This document shows, piece after piece, positions 21,901 through 34,621 of a DNA stretch of 64,000 nt; the stretch's first letter is position 1; the number at the start of each line of letters is the position of its first letter. The notes below the pieces were generated by a model that searched no databases, had not been told where the DNA came from, and worked only from the letters and a program-made list of their open reading frames with translations. The stretch lies in the NCBI RefSeq assembly GCF_000226115.1, contig NC_016457.1:806001-870000 (forward strand), read 5' to 3'. Both the position numbers and the translations under genes were made by a program. The stretch comes from Thermothielavioides terrestris NRRL 8126. Its lineage: Eukaryota > Ascomycota > Sordariomycetes > Sordariales > Chaetomiaceae.

Positions 21901-24900
21901 ACGCCGGATATCATCCTCGACGTGCACATCGCCCCGAGGTCCCGCGAGGCCCAGAAGAAGTACAATGCTATGTCTACCAGGGAGAAGTTCGACGATGACC
22001 TAAACAGGATCTTCCACGTAACAAAGATCTACGTGAAGTTCGAGGGTCTGGGCTACGACGATGCCGTCTGGGACACCCCGCCGCCGCCGGACGCCGGGCC
22101 AATCTATGACGCTTTCTGCGAGGCTTATCACGAGTATCTAAACGGCAAGCACTTCCAAACAGAGCCGTTCCGCGTCATGAAGGAGCGGATCGAACGGTTC
22201 CGCCAGCTCGAGTTTACTAGCGGCATCGAAGTCCTTCAGCAGCCGAAGGGGCTCCGGCGCGGCAAGCTGATGGAATATCAGCTCGAAGGGCTGAACTGGA
22301 TTCTCTGCAACTTCCGCGACGGCCGGAGCGTCGTGCTGGCTGACGAGATGGGCCTCGGCAAGACGGTCCAGGTTGTCGCCTTCCTGTCCAGCTTCATCCA
22401 GGACAACCCGAGGGTCTGGCCCTTCCTGATTGTCGTCCCCAACGCGACGTGCGCCAACTGGCGCCGCGAGATCAAGAAGTGGGCGCCCGATCTCCGCGTT
22501 GTGGCCTACTACGGCGGACGAGTTTCGCAGGCGCTGGCTCTGCAGTACGAGCTCTTTCCGAACAACAGCAAGGAGCTGAAGGCCCACGTGGTCATCATGT
22601 CTTACGACTCGGCGAAGGACGGCGAGACACGCAACAAGTTCGGCAGCACCAAGTGGGCGGGCTTGGTCGTCGACGAAGCACAGGCCCTGAAGAACGACGA
22701 AAACGCCCTCTACAGGGCGCTCAACGCGATGCGGATCCCCTTCAAGCTGCTGCTGACGGGGACGCCGCTGCAGAACAACAAGCGGGAACTGTTCAACCTG
22801 CTGCAGTTCATCGACCCGGCCATGAAGGCCGAGGATCTCGACCGGGAGTTCGAGCAGGTCACTTCGGAGAACCTACCCGAACTGCACAACTTGATCCGGC
22901 CGTACTTCCTCCGCAGGACGAAGGCCGAGGTGCTCACTTTCCTACCGCCCATGTCGCAGGTCATCGTGCCCGTGAGCATGACCGTCCTGCAAGAGCGGCT
23001 CTGCAAATCGATAATGGAGCGGAACCCCGAGCTGATCCGGTCTGTCTTCGTGCAGGACAAGATGAAGGCCAAGGAGAGGGGCTCGCTGAGCAACATTCTG
23101 ATGCAATTGCGAAAGTGCTTGTGCCACCCCTTTATCTACAGCCAAGCCATCGAAGACCGGACCTTGTCGCCGGAAGTCACGCGCCGCAACTTGATCGAGG
23201 CTTCCTCTAAGCTCATGCTCCTCGAGATCATGCTCCCCAAGCTCAAAGAGCGCGGTCACCGGGTGCTGCTGTTCAGCCAGTTCTTGGACCAACTCACCAT
23301 CCTGGAGGACTTCCTGGCCGGCATGGGCCTCAAGCACGAGCGGCTGGATGGAAGCGCCTCAAGCATGGAGAAGCAAAAGAAGATCGACGCGTTCAACGCT
23401 CCGGGCTCGGACATCTTCGCCATGCTGCTGTCCACCCGGGCCGGCGGCGTGGGCATCAACCTGGCGACGGCCGACACCGTGATCATTCTCGATCCCGACT
23501 GGAACCCGCACCAGGACATCCAGGCCCTGTCCCGTGCCCACCGCATCGGCCAGCGCAAGAAGGTGCTGTGCTTCCAGCTGATGACGGTGGATTCGGCCGA
23601 GGAGAAGATCCTCCAGATCGGCCGCAAAAAGCTGGCGCTGGACCACTTATTGATCGAGACGATGGACGACCAGGAGGACGCGCCGAACGACGTCGAATCC
23701 GTCCTCAAGCACGGCGCGGCAGCGCTGTTCGGCGAAGGCAAAAGGAAGGATGCCATCGTCTACGACTCGGCGGCCGTGGACAAGCTCCTGGATCGGTCGA
23801 CGGTGGAGGAGACGAGAACCAACGAGGGCAAGACGGCCGAGTCGGCCTTTGCATTCGCGCGCGTGTGGGCGAACGACGAAGGCGAGCTGGCCGACGATCT
23901 GCAGGAGGCCGAGCAGACCATCAACATGAGCGTCTGGGATCAGATCCTGCAGCAGCGCGCGGAGCAGGCTCGACGGGAGGCGGAGCGGACCATGGAGACG
24001 CTCGGCCGTGGCGGCCGCCGTCGTGGGGTAAGTGCTTTTTATACATTGCGTGCTCTGGTTTTTTTTTTTTCAGGGTTTTGCCTAATCTCCAGCACAGGCG
24101 GCCAACTACGCGGGTCCCCGCTTCGAGTTTGACGAAACGCAGGAGGGCCCCAAGGTGGATAGCGATCAGGGCGACGGCGACGGCGACTTCGTCGGCAGCG
24201 ATAAGAGCGGGGGCGAGTCGTCTGAGGATGAGGAGACCATAGGCACGGGTGAGTCCACGCCGGCCGGGTCTAACGCGCGGAAACAGGGCAGAGCCAGTCA
24301 AGGTACGAAAAGCAAGCAAACTCCTTCCAAGACCACCCCTTCAAGGGCTCGCGTGCGGGGTGCCAGTCGCACTCCGGCCACGCCCAAGAGCAAGCCAGTT
24401 GCCGCAGCTACTCGAACACCCAGCTCACGCAAGGGGCAGCAGGCACCGGACCAGACGCCCAAGACGCCGCGGTCAAGAAAGGCCGTAGCGACGCCCGCCA
24501 CGCCAAGACAGCCACCACCACCACCGCCGCCGTCCTCCGGCCGCCAGCGGCCCAATCCGACTCGGAAGACACCGCCCAAAACTCCAGCAAAAAGGCCCGC
24601 GGCCGGCCACGCAAAGACAACCCATCGGGCAAGAACCACGCTGCCGCTGCGGCCGCTCGAGTTGGAGGAGGAGGACATGTCAGCGGGAGCAGTGCTTCCC
24701 CCCAGCCATCACAACCCGCCAGCAGCCACCATCACCACCGCCATGGCGCAAACCCCGCCCAAGCCGCCTTCCCCGGAGGAGGACGGGGAGGCTTCATGGC
24801 CCTCCGCCCCAGCAGCGGCACAGTAACGGCCCCCATCACCAAACCGGTCTCGACGACGCCGATCCCCCTCCCTGTCGTCCCCGTCGTCCCCTCTAACCAT

Positions 24901-25281
24901 CCTCTCCCCCCTGCCTCTGCCGCCGCCCCGGCGCCTACCTACCACATCTCCGGCACCGGCGAATCAATACCACTGCTCCGGCCGCCGCCACCAGCACCAC
25001 CCGGAGCAGCACGCAGCACCTACACCAACACCCATTCCCCTATCACCACCCAAGTCCAGGAGCGCCTGCGCAGCGAGAACTGCGTCGTCTGCCTCTACAG
25101 CCACCCGCCGAGCTGGGAGTGCCCGGAGATGCGGTCCGAGGTGCAGCTGCGGCTGGCGATGGACCGGCTGCGCAAGCGCGCCGCGGAGGCCGCGGGCGAG
25201 GGCGTCGACGCGCGCGTGCTGGAGGCGCGCATCGCGTTCTTGTGGGAGAAGTTGAAGAGGGTGCAGAGGAAGGTGGTTTGA
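18905..25281 (+). CDS. Mit1/Mi-2-like chromatin-remodelling SNF2 ATPase
   Basis: Probable SHREC/NuRD-type remodeller acting in heterochromatin silencing. Exons: 18905-19312, 20386-24027, 24098-24248 and, less surely, 24287-25281, about 1,730 residues. Order of parts: acidic N-terminus; PHD/FYVE-like Cys-His cluster from about residue 363 (CGSCG, CQGC, CRFC, CQGC, CSRC, CKEC); chromodomain-like segments (EYLLKWENKSYNHCLWMPG, IYVKFEGLGYDDAVWD); SNF2 ATPase with ADEMGLGKT (about 787), VVDEAQALK (DEAQ in place of DEAH) and RAHRIGQ (about 1187); an AT-hook-like GRPRK; and a C-terminal zinc knuckle CVVC-x4-H-x5-C. Two uncertainties: the first intron is 1,073 bp, and the frame changes between 24248 and about 24540, explained here by a very short intron. 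Named by architecture, not by search. Confidence 0.85.
19313..20385 (+). other. Unusually long first intron of the remodeller gene
   Basis: GTGAGT donor directly after the 136th codon, and CTAAT about 15 bp before a CCCAG acceptor. Both flanking exons are acidic and basic in the same style (RRKRKG joined to DDDYDDFAEQYGARKRKR), which supports the join. The 1,073-bp length is roughly ten times the other introns here. It contains T-rich and GC-rich parts but no recognisable domain or repeat. Confidence 0.65.
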
Positions 25282-27850
25282 TTTTTTTTTGGTGGGGGGG
25301 GGGGGGGTGGTTGGTTTCCTTCTTCGGTTTTCTTTGCGTTCTGCGCTTGCGAAGTTTGCAAGCTGTTTCTCGGGTAAAGGGGGGATAGAGGAGAGATGGT
25401 TGTGAGCGGCGGGTTTATTACCGGGTAGCATCACAGGGATGTGATCTCACGAAGGGGCCATGGAATTGAAGGAGGGAACTTTGACGTTGAGGTTGAAGAT
25501 GAGGAATTGTCATGGCCTTCCTCCCAGCCGCCTTCGTGGATCATGATGGGCGGTATGGTGTTGGGTAGGAGCATGGCAATGGCCTCTTTTTTTTCCCGTC
25601 CTGCGATATCTTGCAGCCACTTCTCATCAGGAACAGGAAGAGCAGCATCTGCGGTTGAGGGTTGGAGGTCTGGGTCTTGGCTGGATATGATTACGCCGTA
25701 GCCAGGCAACAGAGCCATGGAGTTGGCGACCTGGACTTGCGTATGGATGGAGATCAGCCATGGAATCAACCCGACGGCGGAGGCAGCACTATGCCACTAT
25801 GCCATATTCCATGAACTGTTTTGCCCACGCTTCGAGGCCCCATCCCATCACCGCCTTTGGTCTGCTTGCTTGCCCCGGACATGGGAAGCAGGACCTGCTT
25901 TGGGCCATGTATGTATCTATGTTAACCTGCACGTCGGCGTGGCTTGCATGACGTTGAGACGACTTGCAGGAGCTTGCCGGGCCAAAGGAGCAAAGCAATT
26001 GCACACGCATCATGGTTGCTTGCATGCATCTTGCTGAAGGGATCGCTTTGCTTTCTCCTGCCTCCCTGCCCGCCTGCTTGCCTGCTGCTCGCTTCCCCCC
26101 ACACAAACTTTGGCGTGCATGTATGTGTTGCATGCGTGCCTGCATCTTTCGGCTTACTTACACCGCGCGGAAGGCGGAACAGTCAGTCACCCATCCTGAC
26201 GGAACTGGCAGACCGGCGGAACTGGCTAACAGACTGTGGCAGATGGATAGCAGTAGGTAAAGGCTGCTTGCTATAACGAGGATCAACCAGGCATAAACCG
26301 AAACAGACAGAGCCATTGCATGTCAGGAGCCGGCGAGAGAGAAAGAACCGTCACCGGAGCCGGACCGGCAACCGGCAACCGGCCACCGGGCCTGTTCCGG
26401 TGACCCGGGGACCCATCGTCATTATCACGGGTTGACTTGCCCGGCCTTTCTCCTGTCCTCTCACCGTGGTTGTTCCTTGCAGGTCGGTCGTTACACAGGG
26501 CCATGTCTGGCCCTCTTACGCGTGCCTCTGTCTGTCTGTCTTTACCCCCACCCTGCTTGATTCCAATGTACAGCTCTAACCCGGACCCTGGCTTGCTGGC
26601 TGGCTTGCTTGATGAGTGAGTGAATGAGTAACTGTCTGACTGAGTTACCAAAAAACCGACCCGACCTGCTGCAGGGGCAGTTTTCTCCGGCTGGGCCGTA
26701 CTGCTTTCCGTGGGGATGAGCAGGGAGCAGAAGATCAAGAGAAAGGGCCGGCTAGTAAGCCAGCCAGCCAGCCTAGCCTAGCCTGTAAGGCAAGACAAGA
26801 GAGGACAGGGCAAAGCATGCTTCCTTTCTCTTGATCTTCTTGTTCTTCTTCTTCTTTTCTTCTGCTTTCCTTTGCTGTCCCGCCGCTGGCTGGCACACAG
26901 TATACATGGTGGTGAATGCAAGTAGCCGGGCCAGGATGCAGGCAACCTTATTTGGGCCGGGCTCCGTTGACCTTTGGGCGGCCAGACGGACGCGGCGGGC
27001 GTTTGCAATGCGATGGAAACGGATGGCTTTCTCTTGCTTCTGCTTGCTTGCTTCTTTGGAGGGCCACTGGTGGCGGCGTGCTGCCGATTGGAGGCGGCGG
27101 GTGCTGGGGGTGTGGTGGTGGTGGTGATTGTTTTGGTACTCTTGATGGGGGTATCGATGCTAGTTGAATGATGGGAAGTGTGGAAATGGGGTGATGGCAG
27201 GGGGAAACAAGACCAGAACATGGTGGGGTGGGTGTTGATGGTTGATTGTTTTGTTGTTGTTGATGGGGGTTAAATAGGGGCTGGTGGAGGTGCGGTCTGG
27301 ACTTTTCTCTGTCAACTCCTTACACCGAGCAACGCATCCTTACGACACCACACTCCAAACTCCCGCTCCTACATAGGCGATTCTCTTTCTCCAGACATAG
27401 ACTCGTGTCCCAAAGCTACACCAAGCCAGCCCTGTGCTGTAGCGCCGTCACACGGGGTGTCACGCACTGCAGCCGGCTGCGCCATTCACGAGCCGTCGAC
27501 GGTTGCGCACCGCATAGCCCTGCGTATAACGTTGCCGCCCGCCCTGCTTGGCCGCCTTTGCGCTTCGTTCACCAGAAAGTTGCTGTCATCAACCCACCGG
27601 CGACCCACGAGACCGGCGGTGCAGGGGAGCCAGCGGGTGCCCGGCCCTGTCTCTCGCTGTCTTGCTGGCCTGCCCAGCTTGGTCCGTTTGCACGCAGCGC
27701 CAGGCCCGCTTTTGCCGCCCCCGCTTGCTCGTCTGCCAGTCTGGAAGCTTGAACTGTCTGGTTTACACTCCGCCGGTCTGCGTTGCTCTTTCGTTGTTGT
27801 CCCTCTGGCTTCGCCGGTTGGCTGTGTGGCCTTGTCTCGTCTCTCCGACC
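25282..27850. other. Intergenic region, 2.6 kb
   Basis: No gene is supported. The sequence is rich in short CTTGC/TGCCTG words (about 25850-26160 and 26570-26780) and CTT-rich runs near 26830-26870, which produce many short open frames without domains. The right end should contain the promoter and leader of the CCCH gene; GTTAAATAGG near 27269 could be a TATA-like element. Confidence 0.5.
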
Positions 27851-30800
27851 ATGGATGCACCCTGGGTCCATCACCGCTCGGCCTATTCTTCAGCTGACCG
27901 CTCATATCCGAATTCTGCTACTTCTGCTCCTGCTACTACTAGCAGTTCTGTCGCTGGAGAAGCGCCGTCTCCCACCGACCGGATCCCCTCCACGACTGCT
28001 CCTCCGTCTTCGCCCGCCCTCGTGCCGATGGAGGTCCCGTCGCTGCTCTCGACGCCGTCACAGTCGTCATCCAACTCGCAGCCGTCGCAGCTCTCGCAAC
28101 AGTCGTCCCTGGATCTGGGCTCGCCGTCGCCGCGACCTGCTGTGTACGACGGCGATGGCCCCGATCCACAGAGCTTGTCCGACTACTGCGCCGATATCAA
28201 GGTTTTGATGGACATAGACGCGCAAGTGCAAGCTCTGGGCATCCACGACTCTCCCTCGCCAACCGCCAGCCGTGACGGCAACAGCAACTTCGATTCCAGA
28301 GAGAACGCTTCTTCTTACTCCCTCGAGCCTCACCGCCACGGCCAGATGGGCGCATTCCGCCACTCCCCGCGCTTCGATCAGGCATCGCGCCCCATCGTCT
28401 CGGACAACTGGCGCGCAAAGTCGGCTGCAGACTCGGCCGGGCCGCTGGTGAGCTCGCTGGTGACGACGGCGAAGCCGAGCACTCCCACAACGCAAAGCCA
28501 GGCCCAAGCCCAGCCGCGCACTTCCTTCGTCTACACGCCCGCACGCACCCCCCTGACGGCGCCATCCAACACCGGCACCGCAGGCTTCGCCCAGCCGAAC
28601 CCCAATCCCCTGCCAACGCCAGCGTCGCTGTCGACGCCTGTCTCCATGTCAGCTCCCAGCCACAGCCAGAACCACGGCCATGGTTATGGCCATCACTCCT
28701 CCACGGGCAGTCTCGCGCTCTCCGCGCCCGCCTACTCCCCGGTGTCCGCAAGAAGCGGAAACCCGGACCCGCCCTCCGGCAGCCAGATGACGGGCAGTCT
28801 CTTGAGCGCCAACCACGCCAACACTGACGCAAACACGAGCTTGATTACGAAGCCGAACACGACCAGCACGGTGGCGACCTTCCCCGTGGCGCTGCCCGCC
28901 GACGCGCTCGGCTACTGCTTCGTGCGCCCCAACGGCATGCGCACGCGCCTGGTGCCCGTCGACATGCTGCCGTTTGCGCTGCAGGGCATCCCGCCGCACG
29001 AGAGTCCCGGCGAGCGCCTGGTTGCCCTGCCCGTGCCGGGGGGCGTGGGCGCCGATGGGCGGTCGAGCAACACGCAGATGTTGCGGGCGGTCGTATGTTT
29101 TTTTTTCGATCTCTTATCCCCTCACCTCCATTCTGTGCTGCTAACCGTTCTTGTAGAATCAACCCAATGGCAGCGGTGGTGACGCGATCCAGGTGAGCCC
29201 CTTGTTACCCCTTTTCTAGCCTCACCTTCTCCTGCCCTTCCCCTGCCTCTCTCGTTTCTGCTCAAACCCCAAATGCCTTCCCCAAAGAACCAAGTCCAAA
29301 GACCAACCCAAGAGCCCATAAAACAGAGCACAATCGACCGCATCCTCGCCGCCCCCGCCTCTCCACCGTCCTCCCAGCACCACCACCACCACCATCAACA
29401 AACCCAGCAAGCCATACTAACAACCACCACCACCACCTCACAGTCCCAGGGTCAGCCGCACCACACCGGCGCGCCCAAGCGCATGAAGGTCTACTGCGAC
29501 AAGTGGGTGCACGAGGGCGTGTGCGCCTTCACGCAGCAGGGGTGCAAGTACAAGCACGAGATGCCGTCCGACCGCGCGACCCAGCACCAGCTCGGCCTGT
29601 TCCTCGGCTACCCGGCCTGGTGGAAGAGGCGGCAGGCCGAGCTGGCCAGGGTCGTTCCTGTCGTTGGCGCCAGCGCCGCTGCGGCGGCGGCAACAACAAC
29701 AACAAACAGGGAGGGGGGGGATGTCGCTGCTTCTTCTTCTTCGCCTGCTTCTTCTTCTGGTGCGGTCGCGGCGACGTCGGTGACGGCGACGGCGACGTCA
29801 ACGTCAACATCGACGGCTGGCGGGCGGAGGAGGGTTGGGGATGAAACTGGTGCCGTGCGTGGGATTGATGGCGTTGCGGGGCGGAGGTTCGGGGTGGACG
29901 CGGTGAGGCCGAGACAGATCATTGGATGTGGGGGCGTGAACGGGATGGATATCAGCATGGTAACAAGTGACAGTGAGAGAGAGGCGGGTGGTGCTGGGTT
30001 TGACCACTGGCTGCCGACACAGGGCCAGACCGGTGGGAGCCTCGGGCTGACTGGCTCGCGCTGGGGGCTGGCCAGCGGCAATGGACCCGGGTTTTCCCCG
30101 ACCACCGCCACTGCCCCTCAGACAGGCCGGGACAGGCTGCTGCGACCGACGTGGCGGTTCGGCGTCACACCTCAGAGCGGCGACGGCCAGACACTGCAGG
30201 GATCTGACGGCCTGGGCGGGTACCGTCCTGCTGGTGCTGAGTTCGCGACGACGGGACTCTTCACGCGGGCCTGGCCGTGGGAGCAGCAGCAGTATGCACT
30301 TCCCTCGTCCCAGACGCAGACGCAGACACAGCATCGCCCGCAGGGGCAGTCCAACACCACCTACAGCTACGGTGCCGCATCACCATGCACATTCGGTAAG
30401 CCTGACCCCCTCCCCATCTGTTTATTTACACCCCCCCTATTCACGAACCGGGGCTTGGCACCCCCCCTTTTCACCCCCCGAATTCAAACAAACCCACCCA
30501 ACTGACCCCCTCTCCCACCGCAGCATTCCACCCCATCACCACAACCACCAGCGCCCCGTCCTCCCCCTTCGGCCCCATCGCGCCGCCGACGCCGCGCAGC
30601 GCCCGCCCGCAGCAGCCCGACAACCACACGACCACCACCGCCACGACACCCAGCACCCGCCGCAGCAGCCCGCTGCGAAACCGGCGCGCGTCGACAACAA
30701 CAACCAGCCCGTACGCAGGCCCCAGCAGCCCTCTCCACGCCCCGGCCGGCGAGGCGGACAACGGCAACTGCAAGGACAATGATAGCGGTAACGACAACAG

Positions 30801-30870
30801 CGAGGCCGCCGGCGGCGACGAGGGACAGTCGCGGAATAGCGGTTTGCTGCGCGGTCTCAAGTTTGAGTAG
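27851..30870 (+). CDS. CCCH-type zinc-finger protein
   Basis: Probable RNA-binding protein of unknown role. Exons: 27851-29092, 29157-29192, about 29288-30395, 30524-30870; about 910 residues. Only the acceptor of exon 3 (AAAG at 29287) is uncertain; a 12-codon microexon lies between the first two introns. Almost the whole protein is Ser/Pro/Thr/Gln-rich and likely disordered. The one folded unit is a single CCCH finger at about residues 496-515, C-x8-C-x6-C-x3-H (VYCDKWVHEGVC...GCKYKH), followed by a conserved-looking LGLFLGYPAWWKRRQAE segment. A second compact block, GYCFVRPNGMRTRLVPVDMLPFALQGIP, precedes the first intron. His and Thr homopolymers (HHHHHH, TTTTTT) flank the finger. No enzyme motif is present. 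Confidence 0.82.
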
Positions 30871-32440
30871 CGGCGCCCCTCTCCCAGTTGCAGTCTATCT
30901 ATTCTATCCCTTGTCCGCTTGGGGATTGTCACTTCGCTGTTGTTGGGTTTGGCTGAGAGCAGAGGGGTGAGGCGAGCTTGGCGCGGCTTGTTATGACATG
31001 GTGCTATGGCATGGCACGGCACGGTACCGTACGACACCGCAACGGCCCCCTTGTTTATTTCTCTCAGCGTGTTTTTCTCGTCCCCTCCAACGCCCACCAC
31101 CCCCGCCCGCTTGCTTGCTACATATCCGTGCTGCTTCACCCTCGCGTCATTTGTTTCCTGCTTTCATTTCTTTCTTTCCCTCTTTGTCTCCCTCTCGCTG
31201 GGGCATGGCTGGCATGGCATGACATGGCACGGAGGGGAGGGCAGGGAAGAACATGCGCTCCTACCCCCGGCAGCTTGGGGTAAAAAAAAGGAAAACCCCG
31301 GTTTACAGAGCAGGCAAACCCAGAGCGCAGTCAGAAGGGGTGGCTGGCGCAGGAACAGGCACAGACACAGGCCCGGGTGTGGCCACAGGCACGGGGAAAA
31401 TGCCGCTGGCTAGGGATAAGGACCAGTGCTGGTGGTTGGTCGCTGATAGGGATAGTATCGGAGTTGCTCGTGTGTTTGGGAAGGACAGGGCGTGGTTTGT
31501 TTCACGGCGTAACTAACAGATCTGTTTTCTCCTCTCTTCGCCTGGCCTGTACTGCGTTGCGGATACGGGTGTTGGGTTCTGGCAGGATAGCATATGGTAT
31601 GGTATGGATGGTATGGGCCAGCACGAGGATATTGCACAGATAGAGTGCGGGAGGGGCGATGGATACATGATGTTGACACGGGCTTTGTTTCGGCATCCCT
31701 TTCATCGTGGGGTTGGCGCTCAGGGACGGGAAAAGCAAGATGGGCCACGGTCATGGTCGTGAACATGTAGTTAGACATCCAAAGATGCTTTGGCTGGGTG
31801 TCATTCCCTGGAAGCTCTTTTCCATTCGAGGCCAGGAAGCGGTTGTGGGGAGCGAGTAACCGCGACAAGTTGCTGGGATGGAGGGGAAACGAAGAGAAGA
31901 AGCCGATGGTTGAAGCCTGCTGAGGAAGGGCGCCGGAATGTACCTGTCTCGCGTGGTAAACATCGAGGAGCTTGAGAGGGAGGCCAGCTGTGAGTTGACC
32001 GTCAAGTTGCCAGGACACGGGCATCAACCGCGCAGGTAGACGTATACTAGAGGAAGCGAACAATGGACAGGACCGGGTGGGCACGCCAGCAACGGACGCA
32101 GAGGACGTGTACGCAGGGCAACAAAACGGGGCCCAGTTACCCGTCATCCGATTCGGATAAAGTGATTGGGGAGCGAGAACCTGAATACAACCGCCGTCTG
32201 TCTTTACCACATTTATGGCACCCAGCGTCGCATGGAAACGCATCACGCCTTCCATATGCACCGTCTCTCCAACGCCTGGCGCCCGTCTGCTGGTCTTCTT
32301 TCCGCCCTCCCCATTGTATTCCCATTTCATAACACATCCAGCAACCTAGCACACCCTTAAGGGGGCTAGCAAGTGACTACTCCGAGGCAGCGGTCCACTC
32401 CCGGACCAGCAACACACCCCCCGATCAGCACCCCTTCGAC
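30871..32440. other. Convergent intergenic region
   Basis: Tail-to-tail spacer between the CCCH gene (+) and COP9 subunit 3 (-). It contains repeated GGCATGGC/GCACGGTACC-type short words around 31000-31040 and 31200-31230. A 306-codon minus-strand frame (31410-32330) is discussed among the rejected items. Confidence 0.5.
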
Positions 32441-34018
32441 CTAAAACCCCTCAACCACGCCGGTCATCAGGTCCTCGTCCTCGATCTGGTTCATGAAGGC
32501 CACGTCGTAGTCGCGCCGGCCGCTGTCCTCCTTCTTCTGCAGGCCGGCCAGATACTTGATGTAGTCGCGGCTGGTGCCGAGGCGCTCGTTGGCCGCGCGG
32601 ACGAGCGGCTCCAGCTGGGCGAGCCGCCGCGCCGTGGCCGCCATCCGCTGCGCGAACTCGGCCTCGGAGCGCCCCTCGTCCGGCGGCAGGAAGCTGAGAT
32701 AGGCCGGCGCGCCCGGCGGCCGCACGATCGCGCCGTGCAGCATGCCCTCGTCGATCATCTGCTGCACGAGCGCGGCCACGTCGGCCTCGGAGGCGAGCGG
32801 CGCGCCCGTCTCGGCGCTCTGCGTGCGCGCCCGCACCTCCTCGAGCGTGATCTTGGTGTACACCTGCCGCAGGTTCAGCACCTGCCACCGCTGGTAGTGC
32901 TGCAGCACCAGCCGCACGAGCCCGAGGTTGTTCTCCTCGGCGAAGACCTGCGCGCCGACGCTCTCGAACTCCGTCTTGAGCGATTGGGCCGTGCTCTCTT
33001 CGAACGCCTTGCCGATCGCCTGGTACGCCTTGCCCAGCGTCGCAAAGGTCTTCTGAACCCCCGGCGGCGTCGTGGCCGGCAGCGTCGGGGCCTTGCCGTT
33101 GAGCAGCAGCCCCACGAGGATCCATTTGTTGTGCGCCTCCACCATGATCTTGCTGCACGCGTGCGTGTCGCGCGTTGGGTACGTGACGACCCGCTCCAGC
33201 GCGTCGAAGGCCGGGCGCCAGGCCCGCCGCCGGATGAAGCACAGGCCGCGGAGCAGGTCGTACTGCATGACGTCGCTGCTGGAGAGCAGTTTCGTCAGCC
33301 CCGACTCTGCCGTGATGTACGATGCCGGCGGCAGGTCCAGCGCACACGGCGGCCGCGTCTCGAATAGGCCCTTCACGCCCGGGTAGAAGACGACGTCCTT
33401 CTCCAGGAGCGGCAGCGCCGGTGCGACATTGTCGGTCGAGTACGCGAGCTTGACGAGGGCGACATGGTGCGAGGTGAGCACGGAGCCCGCCGGATCGAGC
33501 CGGAGGAGCGCTGTTGTGAGGAGCTCTACCGCAACCGAGGCCTAGGCACTCTACGTTAGCTCCAACTGAGACCCAGGGGAGAGCAGTGGTCAGGGGCTGC
33601 TCACCGGAAACAGACTGCCGTCGACAAGCCAATCGAGGAGAGCCGAGAATGCCTTGCCCCTGTACCGTATCTGGCGGGCGTCGAATGTGGAGAGGAAGGT
33701 TGCCACCTTGGTTAGGAGGTCGGCCTGGGGCAGGCGGTCTGCCGCACGGGCGGCGATCAGAAGGGTCAGGTACGAATTGGAATTGACAGCAGGATGGACG
33801 TGCTGCGAAGACGAGTCAGCGGGCTTGCGGGGCAGGAATGGCGGAGCACACAATGCACCTACATCGAGGAGCTGCGGGGCGAAGCCGGGGAAGTTGGGTG
33901 CTGCGGCCAGCTGGTCCAGCTTCTGGCTGTGTGACTGCGCGGCCGCGTGGTACTGCGCATCGCCGGCAATCCCGCCCTCAGGCGGGAAGTCGAGCAGCAC
34001 CGAGGCAGCCTGATCCAT
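32441..34018 (-). CDS. csn-3: COP9 signalosome subunit 3
   Basis: PCI-family subunit of the COP9 signalosome, which removes NEDD8 from cullins. Minus-strand exons: 34018-33863, 33802-33605, 33541-32441; all GT-AG, in frame, 484 residues. Start MDQAASVLLDFPPEGGIAGDAQ is chosen because upstream frame sequence to 34225 looks non-coding. The N-terminal and middle part is helical-repeat-like (YLTLLIAARAADRLPQADLLTKVATFL; VMQYDLLRGLCFIRRRAWRPAFDALERVV). The C-terminal winged-helix region is LRQVYTKITLEEVRART...VAALVQQMIDEGMLHGAIV. The tail (DYDVAFMNQIEDEDLMTG) is acidic. Assignment rests on recalled similarity to fungal CSN3; other PCI proteins such as Rpn3 or eIF3 subunits fit less well. Confidence 0.85.
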
Positions 34019-34621
34019 CGGCAGCGAGTCGGCGGAGGTATGGCGGTTGCAGAGGGTGGCCGGAAGGGAGCGCCTCGAGGGCCCCGCGAGTATCGGCGAG
34101 ACGGTCGTGGCACTGGCCGGGCCTTGTCTTTGCGGTTGGATGATGGAGATCTCTCTGCGTTCTACGCGTTTACACGTGTTCCCAGAGCACGTCGGGTGCG
34201 GATGGGTGGTTAGTTGTTTCGGCAAGAGCTGTACTGCTCGGAAGTACCTCGTGTTGGGAGCTGGTTCGGTTTAAGGATGGAAGTCGGGTCGACCTGGAGC
34301 TCCCACCCCGCGATTGCACAAGGTAGGTAGCCTGGAAAGCCCCACAACAGAAGTTAGCACCCACAAGGGCGCCAAGGCATCAAGGTGTTTGCAGCGCACA
34401 GTGTGACAGCGCCACTCCAGCACCGAATCTGGGCACTTCGTTGACAAGAGCGAGTTTGTGACATGGCCCGAGTTGAGGAAGCAGCTTCCTGTTCCAAGTA
34501 AAACGTTATTAGCCTCCATGTGGCTACAACGAGAATATCACCCTCTGCGTTGACAGACGCCCATTACATTGATCTTCCCGACCCATTCCCAAGTGCCGTA
34601 CATGCCCAATTTCCCTTTGAA
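34019..34621. other. Intergenic, RPA70 3' flank and CSN3 promoter
   Basis: About 600 bp between two minus-strand genes. Nothing gene-like is seen. A 24-bp string at 34380-34403 recurs with one mismatch at 41987-42010. Confidence 0.55.

Noticed and set aside
31410..32330. 306-codon minus-strand frame between the CCCH gene and CSN3
   Set aside because: Long but without a recognisable domain; rich in Pro, His, Tyr and Arg in the pattern of non-coding frames; no supporting leader or introns. Conservation would be needed to revive it.
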